Shown: in pieces, positions 48,597 to 59,298 of the stretch
Position numbering within the stretch: the first letter of the stretch is position 1
How the letters are laid out: each line of letters starts with the position of its first letter
Source of the DNA: Micromonospora kangleipakensis
GTDB lineage: Bacteria > Actinomycetota > Actinomycetes > Mycobacteriales > Micromonosporaceae
Length of the DNA: 64,000 nt
Assembly (NCBI RefSeq): GCF_004217615.1
Contig: NZ_SHLD01000001.1
Location: forward strand, 1,302,001 to 1,366,000
Reading direction: 5' to 3'
Notes under the pieces: generated by a model
What the model was told of the DNA's origin: nothing
What the model saw: the letters and a program-made list of their open reading frames with translations, nothing else
Database searches by the model: none
Program-made: the position numbers and the translations under genes

Positions 48597-49883
48597 GTGC
48601 AGGCGAAGCTGAGCACGATGTTCCAGTCCCTACGAGTCCGTAACTACCGACTCTTCGCCACCGGACAGCTGATCAAACTGATCGGCGTCTGGATGATGTT
48701 CATCGCCCAGGACTGGCTCGTCCTCGAGCTCTCCGACAACTCCGCCACCGCGCTCGGCGTGGTCACCGCGCTCCAGTTCACCCCCGTACTGCTGCTCACC
48801 CTGCTCTCCGGCCGCCTCGCCGACCGGTACGACAAGCGGCTGCTGCTCTTCGTCGCCAACGCGTTCTGGACCGTGCTGGCGCTGGGGATGAGCCTCCTGG
48901 TGCTTACCGGGCTGGTGCAGCTATGGCACGTCTTCGCGTTCGCGGTCCTGCTCGGCGTGGCCAACGCGGTGGAGACCCCGGTCCGCCAGGCCTTCGTCTC
49001 CGAACTGGTCGGCATGCCGCTGCTGCCGAACGCGCTCTCCCTCAACGCGGCCACCTTCAACTCGGCCCGGATCATCGGCCCGGCCCTCGCCGGCCTGGCC
49101 ATCGCCGCCTTCGACGTCGGCCCGGTCTTCCTCTTCAGCGCGCTCAGCTCGATCGCCCCGCTGGTCAACGTGGTCCGGATGCGCGCGACCGACCTGCACC
49201 GCAAGGACCTCCCGCCGGTCGGCGAGCGGGACCAGGCGAAGGTGATCGACGGGCTGCGCTACGTCTGGCGCCGGGCCGACCTGCTGCTGCCGATGGCCCT
49301 GATGTCCGTGGTCGGCATGACCCTGTTCAACTTCCAGCTCACCCTCGCCGCGCTCGCCAAGACCGTGTTCAACACCGGCGCCGCCTCGTTCGGCCTGTTC
49401 AGCACCGCCCTGGCCTGCGGCGCGCTGGCCGGAGCGCTGGCCGGCACCGGACGACGTAGCCGCCCGTCGGTCTGGCTGGTGCTCGGCGCGGCGATCGGCT
49501 GCGCCAGCTTCGGCACCCTGGTCGGGCTCGCGGGGGCGTACTGGCTGGTGGTGGCGCTGCTGCTGCCGACCGGGTTCTTCATGGTCTTCTTCGCCCAGGC
49601 CGCCAACCAGCGGGTCCAGCTCGGCGTCGACGCCGCCTTCCGCGGCCGGGTCATGGCGCTCTGGGTGCTGGTGTTCCTGGGCACCAACCCGGTGGGCGCG
49701 CCGGTGATCGGCTGGGTGGCCGAGACCTTCGGCGCCGGGGCGAGCATCTGGATCGGCGGGCTGATCTCGCTGGGCGCCGCGCTGCTCGCGCTCACCTGGC
49801 AGCTGCGCCGCTCCGGCGCCCGGCTCCGGATGCGGGTGCTGCCCATGCCGCGCTTCTACGTGGTGTCGCCCACCGGCGAGTGA
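48597..49883 (+). CDS. MFS transporter (MarR-linked, enterobactin-exporter-like)
   Basis: 428 residues, about 12 helices. FQSLRVRNYRLFATGQLIKLIG is the usual opening of the MFS_3 group, and LLTLLSGRLADRYDKRLLLF is motif A. Probably exports a small toxic molecule; the substrate is unknown. GTG 48597 has AAGGAGG about 10 nt upstream; ATG 48618 is an alternative. A strong terminator follows. Regulation by the MarR gene before it is likely from position. Confidence 0.9.
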   Translation: MQAKLSTMFQSLRVRNYRLFATGQLIKLIGVWMMFIAQDWLVLELSDNSATALGVVTALQFTPVLLLTLLSGRLADRYDKRLLLFVANAFWTVLALGMSLLVLTGLVQLWHVFAFAVLLGVANAVETPVRQAFVSELVGMPLLPNALSLNAATFNSARIIGPALAGLAIAAFDVGPVFLFSALSSIAPLVNVVRMRATDLHRKDLPPVGERDQAKVIDGLRYVWRRADLLLPMALMSVVGMTLFNFQLTLAALAKTVFNTGAASFGLFSTALACGALAGALAGTGRRSRPSVWLVLGAAIGCASFGTLVGLAGAYWLVVALLLPTGFFMVFFAQAANQRVQLGVDAAFRGRVMALWVLVFLGTNPVGAPVIGWVAETFGAGASIWIGGLISLGAALLALTWQLRRSGARLRMRVLPMPRFYVVSPTGE

Positions 49884-49901
49884 CGCCGGAGATCGCCCTC
49901 G

Positions 49902-49934
49902 AAAGACCGGTTCCCGTCCCGGGGACCGGTCTTT
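49902..49934 (+). terminator. Intrinsic terminator after the MFS gene
   Basis: AAAGACCGGTTCCC / GGGGACCGGTCTTT, a 14-bp stem with one mismatch, 5-nt loop, ending in TTT. Confidence 0.85.
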
Positions 49935-49992
49935 GCGCACTCATTCGCGTCCGGATACCGGCAATCGGGTGGCGGGCGGTCACGGCGGCGCT

Positions 49993-49998
49993 TAGCGT
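49993..49998 (+). promoter_or_regulatory. -10 hexamer for the 50005 gene
   Basis: TAGCGT ends 6 nt before ATG 50005; leaderless pattern. Confidence 0.5.
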
Positions 49999-50004
49999 CG
50001 ATGC

Positions 50005-50514
50005 ATGGGAGTAGGGCGGGGTCTACTGCTGATGTTGGCGATCCTCGCCGTCTGCTGCCTGCCCGCCGCCTTCGCGCTGCTCTTCTGCGCCGACGAGATC
50101 ATCGACCGGGTGGCCTGCCGGTGGGCCGAGTGGCGGGAGCAGCGGCGGGAACGCCGCACCATCGCCCGGCTGGACCGGGCCATCGAGGCGGACGCCCTCA
50201 CCCGCGACATCGACCTGACCGAGTTCGACCGGAACGGCCGCCGTCCGCTGGAGCAGATCGCCGCCGACCTGCGCCGCTTCGGCGGGCACCGGCTCGCCGC
50301 CGCCGACCGCTCGGTGGTCTGGCACGGCGCGGTCATCGACGCGTACGACGAGCGGCTGCGGGCCGCCTGCCGGGCGCTGGACATCCCCGAGCACCTGGCC
50401 GAGCTCGAGGGTGTGGACCGGGAGATCGAACGGGTCCGGGTGGAGGGGCTGCTGCACGCCGCCGGGATCACCCTGCCGACCGCCCGGGCCGGGCACCGCC
50501 AGCGGCACCGCTGA
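50005..50514 (+). CDS. Conserved membrane-anchored protein of unknown function
   Basis: 169 residues. One N-terminal hydrophobic helix (LLLMLAILAVCCLPAAFALLF) precedes a charged helical region rich in Arg, Glu and Asp (RIARLDRAIEADALTRDIDLTEFDRNGRRPLEQI in part). It looks like an actinomycete-only family. No enzymatic motif. It lies 12 bp before the ThpR gene, so both are on one message. ATG 50005 fits the leaderless promoter. Confidence 0.7.
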   Translation: MGVGRGLLLMLAILAVCCLPAAFALLFCADEIIDRVACRWAEWREQRRERRTIARLDRAIEADALTRDIDLTEFDRNGRRPLEQIAADLRRFGGHRLAAADRSVVWHGAVIDAYDERLRAACRALDIPEHLAELEGVDREIERVRVEGLLHAAGITLPTARAGHRQRHR

Positions 50515-50526
50515 GCGGGGTTTCAA

Positions 50527-51105
50527 GTGCGGCTCTTCGTCGCGGTCTACCCGCCCCGGCCGGCGGTCGACGACCTGACCGCCCAGGTGGCCGGGCTCCG
50601 GGTGGGTGCCGCCTCCACCGCCGGCACCAACGTCCGGCTGGCCGACCCGGCCCACGCCCACCTCACCCTCGCCTTCCTCGGCGACGTCGAGGAGGGGCGG
50701 CTGGTGGAGGTGGAGAGCACGCTCGGCCTGGCCGCGGAGACGTTCCGGGACGGACGGGACAGCTCGCCCCGGCTGCGCCTCGGCGGTGGGGGGAGCTTCG
50801 GGCGGGGCCAGTTCACCGTGCTCTGGGTGGACCTCCGGGGTGACGTCGAGGCGCTGGCGATGCTGGCCCGGCTGATCCGGTTCGGGCTGCGCCGGGCCCG
50901 GCTGCCGCACGACGAGAAGCCGTTCCGGGCGCACCTGACCATCGCCCGCCCGGGCGACCGGATCGACCGCGCCGACGTGCTCGCCGACCGGGAGACCCTC
51001 GCCAACTACCTCGGGCCGGAGTGGCCGGCGAGCGAGCTGGTCCTGGTCCGCAGCCACCCGGGCCCGCGCCCCACGTACGACCGCCTCGCCACCTGGCCGA
51101 TCTGA
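50527..51105 (+). CDS. thpR: RNA 2',3'-cyclic phosphodiesterase (2H family)
   Basis: 192 residues. The two catalytic H-x-T/S-x motifs are HLTL (in PAHAHLTLAFLGDVEE, about 44-47) and HLTI (in FRAHLTIARPG, about 138-141). The enzyme opens 2',3'-cyclic phosphates to 2'-phosphates and was first called 2'-5' RNA ligase. Size is standard. GTG 50527 follows within 12 bp of the previous gene. Confidence 0.92.
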   Translation: MRLFVAVYPPRPAVDDLTAQVAGLRVGAASTAGTNVRLADPAHAHLTLAFLGDVEEGRLVEVESTLGLAAETFRDGRDSSPRLRLGGGGSFGRGQFTVLWVDLRGDVEALAMLARLIRFGLRRARLPHDEKPFRAHLTIARPGDRIDRADVLADRETLANYLGPEWPASELVLVRSHPGPRPTYDRLATWPI

Positions 51106-51111
51106 CCGCAT

Positions 51112-51165
51112 TTTTGCGGCATGTCGCGGTCATCCCCGTGCGGGACACCGCGACATGCCGCAAAA
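51112..51165. terminator. Bidirectional terminator between thpR and the aldo/keto reductase
   Basis: Perfect 19-bp inverted repeat beginning TTTTGCGGCATGTCGCGGT (51112-51130) with its reverse complement at 51147-51165 and a 16-nt loop. Each strand ends in a T-run, so it can stop both convergent messages. Confidence 0.88.
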
Positions 51166-51176
51166 CTCCACCGGCG

Positions 51177-52163
51177 CTACCAGGCCCAGGCCTCCGGGCC
51201 GGGGCCGCCGTTGCCGACCGGGGGGAAGAGCTCGTCGAGGCGCTTCAGCGTCGCCTCGTCGAGGTCCACCTCAAGCGCGCCGAGGGTCCGGTCGAGCTGG
51301 TCGAGGGTGCGCGGGCCGATGATCGGGGCGGTCACCCCGGGGCGGGAGAGCAGCCAGGCCAGCGCCACGTCGGCCGGGTCGTGGCCCAGGTCGGCGCAGA
51401 GCTTCTCGTACGCCTCGACGGTCGGCCGGTGCTCGGCGAGCGCGTCGGCGGCGCGGCCGCTGGTGCCGCGCGCCGCGCCGCCCTCGGTCATCTTCCGCAG
51501 CACCCCGGCGAGCAGCCCGCCGTGCAGCGGCGACCAGGGGATGATGCCCAGCCCGTAGTGCTGGGCGGCGGGGACCACCTCCAGCTCGACGTGCCGGGTC
51601 ATCAGGTTGTAGATGCACTGCTCGGAGACGAGGCCGAGGAAGTTGCGCCGGCCCGCCGCCGCCTGCGCCTGCGCGATGTGCCAACCGGCGAAATTGGACG
51701 ATCCGACGTAGATGACCTTGCCCTGGGCGACCAGGGTCTCCATCGCCTGCCAGATCTCCTCCCACGGAGTGGTCCGGGAGATGTGGTGCATCTGGTAGAG
51801 GTCGATGGTGTCGGTCTGCAACCGGCGCAGCGACTCCTCGCAGGCCCGGATGATGTGCCGGGCGCTCAGGCCCTGGTCGTTGGGCCAGTCGCCCATCTTG
51901 CCGTAGACCTTGGTGGCCAGCACGACCTTGTCGCGCCGACCGCCGCCCTGGGCGAACCAGCGGCCGATGATCTGCTCGGTGATGCCCTCACCGAGCTGCC
52001 AGCCGTAGACGTTCGCGGTGTCGAAGAAGTTGATCCCGTGTTCCAGCGCCCGGTCCATGATGGCGAAGCTGTCCGGCTCGGTGGTCTGCGGCCCGAAGTT
52101 CATGGTGCCGAGGCAGAGCCGGCTCACCGAGAGACCGGTGCGTCCCAGGTTCGTGTACTCCAT
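51177..52163 (-). CDS. Aldo/keto reductase
   Basis: 328-residue TIM-barrel NADPH oxidoreductase. The catalytic tetrad is visible: Asp and Tyr in INFFDTANVYG, Lys in LATKVYGKMG and His in DLYQMHHIS. The start MEYTNLGRTGLSVSRLCLGT is that of the YghZ/AKR11-14-type group; IIPWSPLHGGLLAG and YVGSSNFAGW confirm. Substrate unknown. ATG 52163 follows AGGGTGG; an earlier in-frame ATG adds eight unlikely residues. Confidence 0.92.
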   Translation of the reverse strand: MEYTNLGRTGLSVSRLCLGTMNFGPQTTEPDSFAIMDRALEHGINFFDTANVYGWQLGEGITEQIIGRWFAQGGGRRDKVVLATKVYGKMGDWPNDQGLSARHIIRACEESLRRLQTDTIDLYQMHHISRTTPWEEIWQAMETLVAQGKVIYVGSSNFAGWHIAQAQAAAGRRNFLGLVSEQCIYNLMTRHVELEVVPAAQHYGLGIIPWSPLHGGLLAGVLRKMTEGGAARGTSGRAADALAEHRPTVEAYEKLCADLGHDPADVALAWLLSRPGVTAPIIGPRTLDQLDRTLGALEVDLDEATLKRLDELFPPVGNGGPGPEAWAW

Positions 52164-52228
52164 GGGTCCACCCTGGCACGCGGGCACTTCGAGTGCCTTA
52201 CGACAACCCCAGTTCGGCTGACGGCCAT

Positions 52229-52270
52229 CATTCGGCCTCCGCGCCGCTTGGCGGCGCTCCGGACCGAATG
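52229..52270 (-). terminator. Stem-loop downstream of sepH
   Basis: CATTCGG and GCGCCGC pair with GCGGCGC and CCGAATG, with a small internal bulge and a TTG loop. Located about 65 bp after the sepH stop. Confidence 0.6.
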
Positions 52271-52333
52271 AAGGCCGGTCTGACGCCGCGCTGCGACCTG
52301 GAGCCGTCGCGCGTTACCGGGGTGGCCGATGGA

Positions 52334-53404
52334 TCAGGAGGACTCGCGGGCCGCCGGACCGGTGCCGAAGAGAACGTCGTCCCAGCTCGGCAGCCGCTTG
52401 CGCGGCTTGCCGGAGGCGTCCGTGGACTCGCCGCCAGCGGCCGCCGCCGCGCCCGTCCGGCGCGGTCGGAGCACCGCCAGCGACGGTACGGCCGGGACCT
52501 CCTTCGGCGCGTCCGAGTCGTCGTCGAACGCCGAGCCCTGACCGCCGCCGAGCAGGGCCGCCGCCCCGCCGCCGACCGCCCGCTGGCGGGGCGCGTCCTG
52601 CGCGGCCGGCGAACGCGGGTCGAGCCCGCGCCCCGAGGTCGAGCCGAGCGGCCGGTCCAGCGAGGCGAGCAGCGCGTCCCGCCCGGCCCGGATCGGGTCC
52701 CGACCCGGACGCGCGTGCTCGCCCGCCGACGGCAGGCCGTGCCCGCCCCGGCTGGGCTCGCCGCGCGACGGGCCGGGCAGCGCGTGGCCGCCCCGCTCCG
52801 GCGCCGGCTCCTGGCCGAGGATCGGGGTGGGGCGCTCGGCGCACAGATACTGCGCCATGTCGTCGTGCGGGGTGACGTTCTGCCGGAGCTTGTCGAGATC
52901 CCAGACCGCCTGCGCGGTGGCCTTGCCCGACGGCCAGGTGGCGACGATGCGCCAGGTGCCGTCGTCACGCCGGTACGCGTCCCAGGAGATCTTCTCGGTG
53001 TCGATGCCGTGCTGGGCCAGCCGGCCGTTGACCACCTCGGCCAGCGGGGTCGGCTTCTCCGCGCCCTTCAGCCGGGTGCGCCGGGCGTGCTGGGCGAGCA
53101 TGGCCCGCTCCTGGAGCACCGGGCCGGCGTAGCGCAGGACGCGGTCGACCGGGACGCCGGCGATCCGGGCGACGTCCTCGGCGGACTCGCCGGAGCGGAT
53201 CTTGGCCTGGATGTCCCGCGGGGAGAGCGACGGCATCGGGTCGGCGGCGGTCGGCACCACCGCGAGGGGGGCCGCGCCGGGCTCGGCGTGCAGCGCCGAG
53301 GCGATGCGTTCGTCGATGGGGAGGGCGAGCAGGCGCCCGACCTCGTCGGCGAGCACCATAGCCTGGCCGTCCTCCGAGAGGGCGACGAAGCGTACTGGGC
53401 GCAT
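52334..53404 (-). CDS. sepH: Septation protein SepH
   Basis: 356 residues (DUF3071). MRPVRFVALSEDGQAMVLADE and the HTH-like SPRDIQAKIRSGESAEDVARIAGVP (about 60-84) form the conserved N-terminal half. ISWDAYRRDDGTWRIVATW follows, then a long disordered Pro/Gly/Arg region, then the conserved end KRLPSWDDVLFG. In Streptomyces SepH binds FtsZ and promotes filament assembly at division sites. GGAGG precedes the ATG. Monocistronic, between two terminator-like stems. Confidence 0.93.
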   Translation of the reverse strand: MRPVRFVALSEDGQAMVLADEVGRLLALPIDERIASALHAEPGAAPLAVVPTAADPMPSLSPRDIQAKIRSGESAEDVARIAGVPVDRVLRYAGPVLQERAMLAQHARRTRLKGAEKPTPLAEVVNGRLAQHGIDTEKISWDAYRRDDGTWRIVATWPSGKATAQAVWDLDKLRQNVTPHDDMAQYLCAERPTPILGQEPAPERGGHALPGPSRGEPSRGGHGLPSAGEHARPGRDPIRAGRDALLASLDRPLGSTSGRGLDPRSPAAQDAPRQRAVGGGAAALLGGGQGSAFDDDSDAPKEVPAVPSLAVLRPRRTGAAAAAGGESTDASGKPRKRLPSWDDVLFGTGPAARESS

Positions 53405-53540
53405 GGCGTTGCCTCCGTCCCGCTTCGCTGGCCGTCACGCCACGAGCCGGCCACCCGGGCGTCTCGGACCACCGTACGCTCATCTACCCGGAGGTGGGGG
53501 ATGCGACACCCGGCATGTCGCGACTGAGCTGCGGCGATGA

Positions 53541-53584
53541 TCACTGTGGGTGGTCGCCGGAGCTCCGACGACCACCCACCGTGA
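53541..53584 (-). terminator. Stem-loop downstream of serC
   Basis: TCAC plus GTGGGTGGTCG pair with CGACCACCCAC plus GTGA (one-base bulges), 7 bp past the serC stop. Confidence 0.7.
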
Positions 53585-53590
53585 CAGCTG

Positions 53591-54841
<1,251 letters not shown>

Positions 54842-54919
54842 TCATCCTCGCACCCTGGGCGGGTCGTCCGGCGGCTGGTCCCAGCCGGCGGGGTGAGGCG
54901 TGCGCCACAGGATGCGCGA

Positions 54920-54949
54920 AGGGGCCCCGTCCGCGCGGACGGGGCCCCT
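54920..54949. terminator. 30-bp perfect palindrome after the citrate synthase gene
   Basis: Starts AGGGGCCCCGTCCGC and is followed by its exact reverse complement; 13 bp downstream of the citrate synthase stop. Confidence 0.8.
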
Positions 54950-54962
54950 CGACGTACCCGGA

Positions 54963-56069
54963 TCAGACGCCGTGCGGGATGGCGTCCCAGCCCTCGACCT
55001 GCTGCGGCTTGCGGCTGCCCGGGCCGACGTAGCGGGCCGACGGGCGGACCAGCCGCTGGAGCTTCTTCTGCTCCAGGATGTGCGCGGACCAGCCGCCCAT
55101 CCGGGCACAGGTGAACATCGAGGTGAACATGTGCGCCGGCACCTCGGCGAAGTCCAGCACCACGGCCGACCAGAACTCGACGTTGGTGGCCAGCACCCGG
55201 TCCGGGCGACGGGCCTGGAGCTCGGCCAGGGCGGCCTTCTCCAGCGCCTCGGCGACCTCGAAGCGCGGCGCGCCCAGCTCCTTGGCGGTGCGGCGCAGCA
55301 CGCGGGCGCGCGGGTCCTCGGCCCGGTAGACCCGGTGGCCGAAGCCCATCAGCCGCTCGCCCCGGTCGAGGACGCCCTTGACGTATCCCTCGGCGTCGCC
55401 GCTGCGCTCGACGGCCTCCAGCATGGTGAGCACCCGGGACGGCGCGCCGCCGTGCAGCGGGCCGGAGAGGGCGCCGATGCCGGAGGAGATGCAGGCCGCG
55501 GCGTCGGCGCCGGTGGAGGCGACGATCCGGGCGGTGAACGTGGAGGCGTTCAGGCCGTGCTCGGCGGCCGAGATGAAGTACGCGTCGACGGCCTTGACGT
55601 GCCGCGGGTCGGGCTCACCCCGCCAGCGCTTCATGAACCGCTCGACGATCGTCTCCGCCTTGTCGATCTCCTTCTGCGGCACCGCCGGCAGGCCCAGACC
55701 GCGGGCGGACTGGGCGACGAAGGAGAGCGCGGTGACCGACACCCGGGCGAGGTCCTCGCGGGCCTGCTCGTCGGAGATGTCGAGGAGCTGGCTGAGCCCC
55801 CAGTACGGGGCGAGCATGGCGACGGCGGACTGCACATCGACCCGGATGTCGCCGGAGTGCACCGGCACGGGGAACGGCTCGGCCGGCGGCAGGCCCGGGC
55901 CGAACCGCCCGTCGACCAGCAGCGCCCAGACGTTGCCGAACGAGACCTGACCGATCAGATCCTCGATGTCGACCCCGCGATAGCGCAGGGCGCCGCCCTC
56001 GCGGTCCGGTTCGGCGATCTCGGTCTCGAAGGCTACGACGCCCTCCAGACCCGGTTTGAAGTCCGACAT
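54963..56069 (-). CDS. Citrate synthase (CitA/citrate synthase 2 type)
   Basis: 368 residues. Condenses acetyl-CoA and oxaloacetate; the short form of Gram-positives, about 60 residues shorter than GltA-type enzymes. PGLEGVVAFETEIAEPD and LRYRGVDIEDL form the N-terminus. AAEHGLNASTFTARI holds the first catalytic His and MGFGHRVYRAEDPRARVL the second His with neighbouring Arg; the catalytic Asp lies in the C-terminal third. It could act as a 2-methylcitrate synthase, as some homologues do. AGGAGA precedes the ATG. Confidence 0.93.
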   Translation of the reverse strand: MSDFKPGLEGVVAFETEIAEPDREGGALRYRGVDIEDLIGQVSFGNVWALLVDGRFGPGLPPAEPFPVPVHSGDIRVDVQSAVAMLAPYWGLSQLLDISDEQAREDLARVSVTALSFVAQSARGLGLPAVPQKEIDKAETIVERFMKRWRGEPDPRHVKAVDAYFISAAEHGLNASTFTARIVASTGADAAACISSGIGALSGPLHGGAPSRVLTMLEAVERSGDAEGYVKGVLDRGERLMGFGHRVYRAEDPRARVLRRTAKELGAPRFEVAEALEKAALAELQARRPDRVLATNVEFWSAVVLDFAEVPAHMFTSMFTCARMGGWSAHILEQKKLQRLVRPSARYVGPGSRKPQQVEGWDAIPHGV

Positions 56070-56122
56070 GTCGTCTCCTGGCTTCCGGCTCGGTGCGCCC
56101 GAGCGGGCTCAGCCGGCCCCGC

Positions 56123-56128
56123 ACCTTA
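56123..56128 (-). promoter_or_regulatory. -10 hexamer upstream of the citrate synthase gene
   Basis: TAAGGT on the minus strand. Transcription would start near 56116, giving a leader of about 47 nt with AGGAGA. Confidence 0.4.
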
Positions 56129-56312
56129 GGCGACCCTCAGGGATGTGTTCGTGCCATCTTGCCTGCTGGGTAACCGACTGCGCGACCCGCCGCGACTGTG
56201 CCGCACGCGACATCCCCGGCGGTGGACAAGCTCACGCTCTCGGCCAGACTTGGCGGTGGGGCCTGGCCAGCGTCTCCGGGACGCGGGCGGCCCGCCGAGG
56301 GGGCAGAGCAAC

Positions 56313-56972
56313 GTGACGGGCGACACAGTGGTGCCGGCGGCCATGCGTAACGAGTACGCCGCCGACCAGGGCCTTTCCGAGGCGGATCTGGCGCCGGACT
56401 GGCACACCCAGTTCGACCGCTGGTTCGCCGACGCGGTCGCGTTCCCCCTCCCGGAGCCGAACGCCATGGTCGTCGCCACCGCCGACGCCGCCGGGCGCCC
56501 CAGCGGCCGGACCGTCCTGCTCAAGGGGTACGACCCGGAGGGCTTCGTCTTCTACACCAACTACGGCTCGCGCAAGGGCGCCGAGGCGGCCGCCAACCCG
56601 TGGGTCAGCCTGGTCTTCCCCTGGTTCGCGATGCAGCGCCAGGTGGTCGTCACCGGGCAGGTGGAGCGGGTCGACCGGGCGGAGACCGAGGCGTACTTCG
56701 CGAGCCGGCCGCGCGGCTCCCAGCTCGGTGCCTGGGCGAGCGCCCAGTCCCGGGTGATCCCCGACCGGGCCGCGCTGGACGACGCGTTCGAGGCGGTGGC
56801 CGAGCGCTTCGCCGGGGTCGAGCCGATCCCGGCGCCACCGCACTGGGGCGGGCTGCGGGTCCGCCCCGAATCGGTGGAGTTCTGGCAGGGGCGGGCCAGC
56901 CGGCTGCACGACCGGCTGCGGTTCCGGCGTACCGACGGCGGCGACTGGGTCACCGAGCGGCTGGCGCCGTGA
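56313..56972 (+). CDS. pdxH: Pyridoxamine 5'-phosphate oxidase
   Basis: 219 residues, close to E. coli PdxH (218). FMN enzyme that makes pyridoxal 5'-phosphate. [20 protein letters not shown] is the N-terminal arm; [27 protein letters not shown] in part (FMN loop), [19 protein letters not shown], and the C-terminal [16 protein letters not shown] (RLHDR signature) are all present. GTG 56313 follows GAGGGGG. It overlaps the next MFS gene by GTGA. It is divergent from citrate synthase. Confidence 0.94.
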   Translation: MTGDTVVPAAMRNEYAADQGLSEADLAPDWHTQFDRWFADAVAFPLPEPNAMVVATADAAGRPSGRTVLLKGYDPEGFVFYTNYGSRKGAEAAANPWVSLVFPWFAMQRQVVVTGQVERVDRAETEAYFASRPRGSQLGAWASAQSRVIPDRAALDDAFEAVAERFAGVEPIPAPPHWGGLRVRPESVEFWQGRASRLHDRLRFRRTDGGDWVTERLAP

Positions 56973-58270
56973 CCGGAGTCAAGGAGGCCCGGCCGCGCGG
57001 GGGGCGCCGCTGGGCGATCGACCTGCGCCCGCTGGGTGTGCCCGCGTACCGGCGGGTGTGGCTCGGCAACGGCGTCGCGATGTTCGGTTTCCAGTTCACC
57101 GCCGTGGCCGTACCGGTGGAGATGTTCATGCTGACCGGCGGCTCGCTCTGGGTCGGGCTGCTCGGCATCGCCGGGTTCCTGCCGCTGCTGGTCTTCGGGC
57201 TCTGGGGCGGCGCCGTGGCCGACGCCCGGGACCGGCGGCGGGTGCTGCTCGTCGGCGGCGGGCTGCTCTGGGCGTCGACGCTGGCGCTGCTGGTGCAGGC
57301 GCTGTTCCGGGTGGGCAGCCCGGTGCTTCTCCTCGTGCTGGTGGCGGTGCAGTCGATCGCGTTCGCGATCACGTCGCCGGCCCGCAGCGCGATCCTGCCC
57401 CGCCTGGTGCCCGCCGAGCTGGTGCCGGCGGCGAGCACCTTGAACTTCACCACCTTCACGGCCACCTCGGTCTTCGGGCCGCTGACCGCCGGCCTGATCT
57501 TCGCCACCTGGCGGACCGACGTCGGACTGCCGATCGCGTACGCGGTGGACGCGCTGCTGTTCACCGTCTCGTTCTGGGCCACGCTGCGGTTGCCCGCGAT
57601 GCCGCCCGAACCGGATCCGGACCACGCCGCGATCCCGCGCAGGGCCGGCCTGGCCAGCATCGTCGACGGGTTCCGCTACCTGGCCACCACCCCGGTGCTG
57701 CTGCTCTCGTTCGCCATCGACCTGATCGCGATGGTCCTGGCCATGCCCCGGGCGCTCTTCCCCGAGGTGGCGCACGAGCGCTTCGGCGGCGGTGCGGCGG
57801 TCGGCTGGCTCTACAGCGCGATCGCCATCGGGTCGATGCTCGGCGGGCTCACCTCCGGCTGGATCGGCCGGCTGCGCCGGCAGGGGCTGGCGCTGGTGGT
57901 GGCGGTGGCCGGCTGGGGGCTGGCCGTCGCCGCCGCCGGGCTGGCCGGCCAGCTCTGGCTGATGGTGGTGCTGCTCGGCGTGGCCGGCGCGGCCGACCTG
58001 GTCAGCTCGGTGCTTCGGCAGTCGATGCTGCTGATCTACGCGCCGGACCGGATGCGCGGCCGGCTCCAGGGGGTCAACACCGTCGTCGTCGCCGGTGGTC
58101 CGCGCCTGGGCGACCTGCGGGCCGGCGGGGTGGCGGCTGGCTTCGGCGCCGGCGTCGCCTGGGTCGGCGGCGGCCTCGCCGCGACCGCCCTCGCGGTGCT
58201 GCTGGTGGTGGCCTTCCCGGCCCTGCTCCGGTACCGGGCCGCCGCCGCGCCGGCCGCCGACCGGGACTGA
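56969..58270 (+). CDS. MFS transporter coupled to pdxH
   Basis: 433 residues, about 11-12 helices. [21 protein letters not shown] is the opening helix and [21 protein letters not shown] is motif A, of the enterobactin-exporter-like MFS_3 group. The GTG start overlaps the pdxH stop as GTGA, so expression is tied to vitamin B6 synthesis, but a B6-related substrate is not shown. The C-terminus is Ala-rich. Confidence 0.88.
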   Translation: MTGVKEARPRGGRRWAIDLRPLGVPAYRRVWLGNGVAMFGFQFTAVAVPVEMFMLTGGSLWVGLLGIAGFLPLLVFGLWGGAVADARDRRRVLLVGGGLLWASTLALLVQALFRVGSPVLLLVLVAVQSIAFAITSPARSAILPRLVPAELVPAASTLNFTTFTATSVFGPLTAGLIFATWRTDVGLPIAYAVDALLFTVSFWATLRLPAMPPEPDPDHAAIPRRAGLASIVDGFRYLATTPVLLLSFAIDLIAMVLAMPRALFPEVAHERFGGGAAVGWLYSAIAIGSMLGGLTSGWIGRLRRQGLALVVAVAGWGLAVAAAGLAGQLWLMVVLLGVAGAADLVSSVLRQSMLLIYAPDRMRGRLQGVNTVVVAGGPRLGDLRAGGVAAGFGAGVAWVGGGLAATALAVLLVVAFPALLRYRAAAAPAADRD

Positions 58271-58337
58271 CCCCGGTCGGCCGGCCGTCGGCCGGGACGG
58301 TGGTCGCGGGGTTCACCGCGGGCCGGGGCCGACCGGC

Positions 58338-58343
58338 TAAGGT
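58338..58343 (+). promoter_or_regulatory. -10 hexamer for a leaderless aldose epimerase transcript
   Basis: TAAGGT ends 7 nt before ATG 58351. Confidence 0.55.
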
Positions 58344-58350
58344 CGCCGGC

Positions 58351-59280
58351 ATGGAGCACGCCGCGAACCGGTCACCGTCCGGCGCACAGTGGACAATTGC
58401 CGCCGACGGCCACGAGGCGATCATCGTCGAGGTGGGCGGTGGGCTGCGGGCGTACCGGCACGACGGGGTGGACTACGTCGACGGGTACGCGGCGGACGAA
58501 CTCTGCCCCGGCTCGGCCGGGCAGGTGCTGGCGCCCTGGCCGAACCGGATCCGGGACGGGGCGTACACCTTCGGCGAGCGGTCGTTGCAGCTCGACCTCA
58601 GCGACCCGGACCGGCACAACGCCATGCACGGCCTGGTCAACTGGGTCTCCTGGCACCTGGTCGAGCAGTCCGCGGACGCGGTGACGGTCGGCTACGACCT
58701 GCCGCCGAGCCCGGGCTACCCGTGGCCGCTGCGGCTGCGGACCCGGTGGAGCGTGGGGCCGGCGGGGCTGCGGGTGGAGCACGAGACCACCAACCTCGGC
58801 GGCGAGCCCTGCCCGTTCGGCTACTCCATGCACCCCTACCTGCGGCTGCCCGCGGTTTCGGTGAACGAGCTGACGCTGCGGGTGCCGGGGCGTACCCGGG
58901 TGCTGCTGGACGGCCGGCTGCTGCCGATCGGCGCCACCGCGGTCGCCGGCACCGAGTACGACTTCACCGAGCCCCGCGCGATCGGCGACGCGGTGCTGGA
59001 CGTGGCCTTCGGCGACATCGTCCGGGACGAGGACGGCGGCTCGGCGGTGACCCTCGCCGCGCCGGACGGCTCGGCCGCGGTGCACGTCTGGGCGGACCGG
59101 GAGTTCGGCTGGTGGCAGGTCTTCACCGGGGACACCCTCAGCGGGGAGCGGCACCGCCGTTCGGTCGCGGTCGAGCCGATGACCTGCCCGGCGGACGCGT
59201 TCCGCTCGGGGAAGGACGTCATCGTCCTGGCCCCGGGGCAGACCTGGCGGGGCGCCTGGGGCGTCCGGCCCGGGGCCTGA
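58351..59280 (+). CDS. Aldose 1-epimerase family protein
   Basis: 309 residues, galactose-mutarotase-like beta-sandwich. LAPWPNRIRDGAYTFGERSL (substrate loop with the NR motif), NAMHGLVNWVSWHL (catalytic His region), FGYSMHPYLRLP (second His) and AVEPMTCPADAFRSGKD (catalytic Glu in VEPMT) are all conserved. Interconverts sugar anomers; the exact sugar is unknown. ATG 58351 fits the leaderless promoter. A nitroreductase-family gene follows after 18 bp. Confidence 0.92.
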   Translation: MEHAANRSPSGAQWTIAADGHEAIIVEVGGGLRAYRHDGVDYVDGYAADELCPGSAGQVLAPWPNRIRDGAYTFGERSLQLDLSDPDRHNAMHGLVNWVSWHLVEQSADAVTVGYDLPPSPGYPWPLRLRTRWSVGPAGLRVEHETTNLGGEPCPFGYSMHPYLRLPAVSVNELTLRVPGRTRVLLDGRLLPIGATAVAGTEYDFTEPRAIGDAVLDVAFGDIVRDEDGGSAVTLAAPDGSAAVHVWADREFGWWQVFTGDTLSGERHRRSVAVEPMTCPADAFRSGKDVIVLAPGQTWRGAWGVRPGA

Positions 59281-59298
59281 GCGGCGCGGGGGAGCGGC

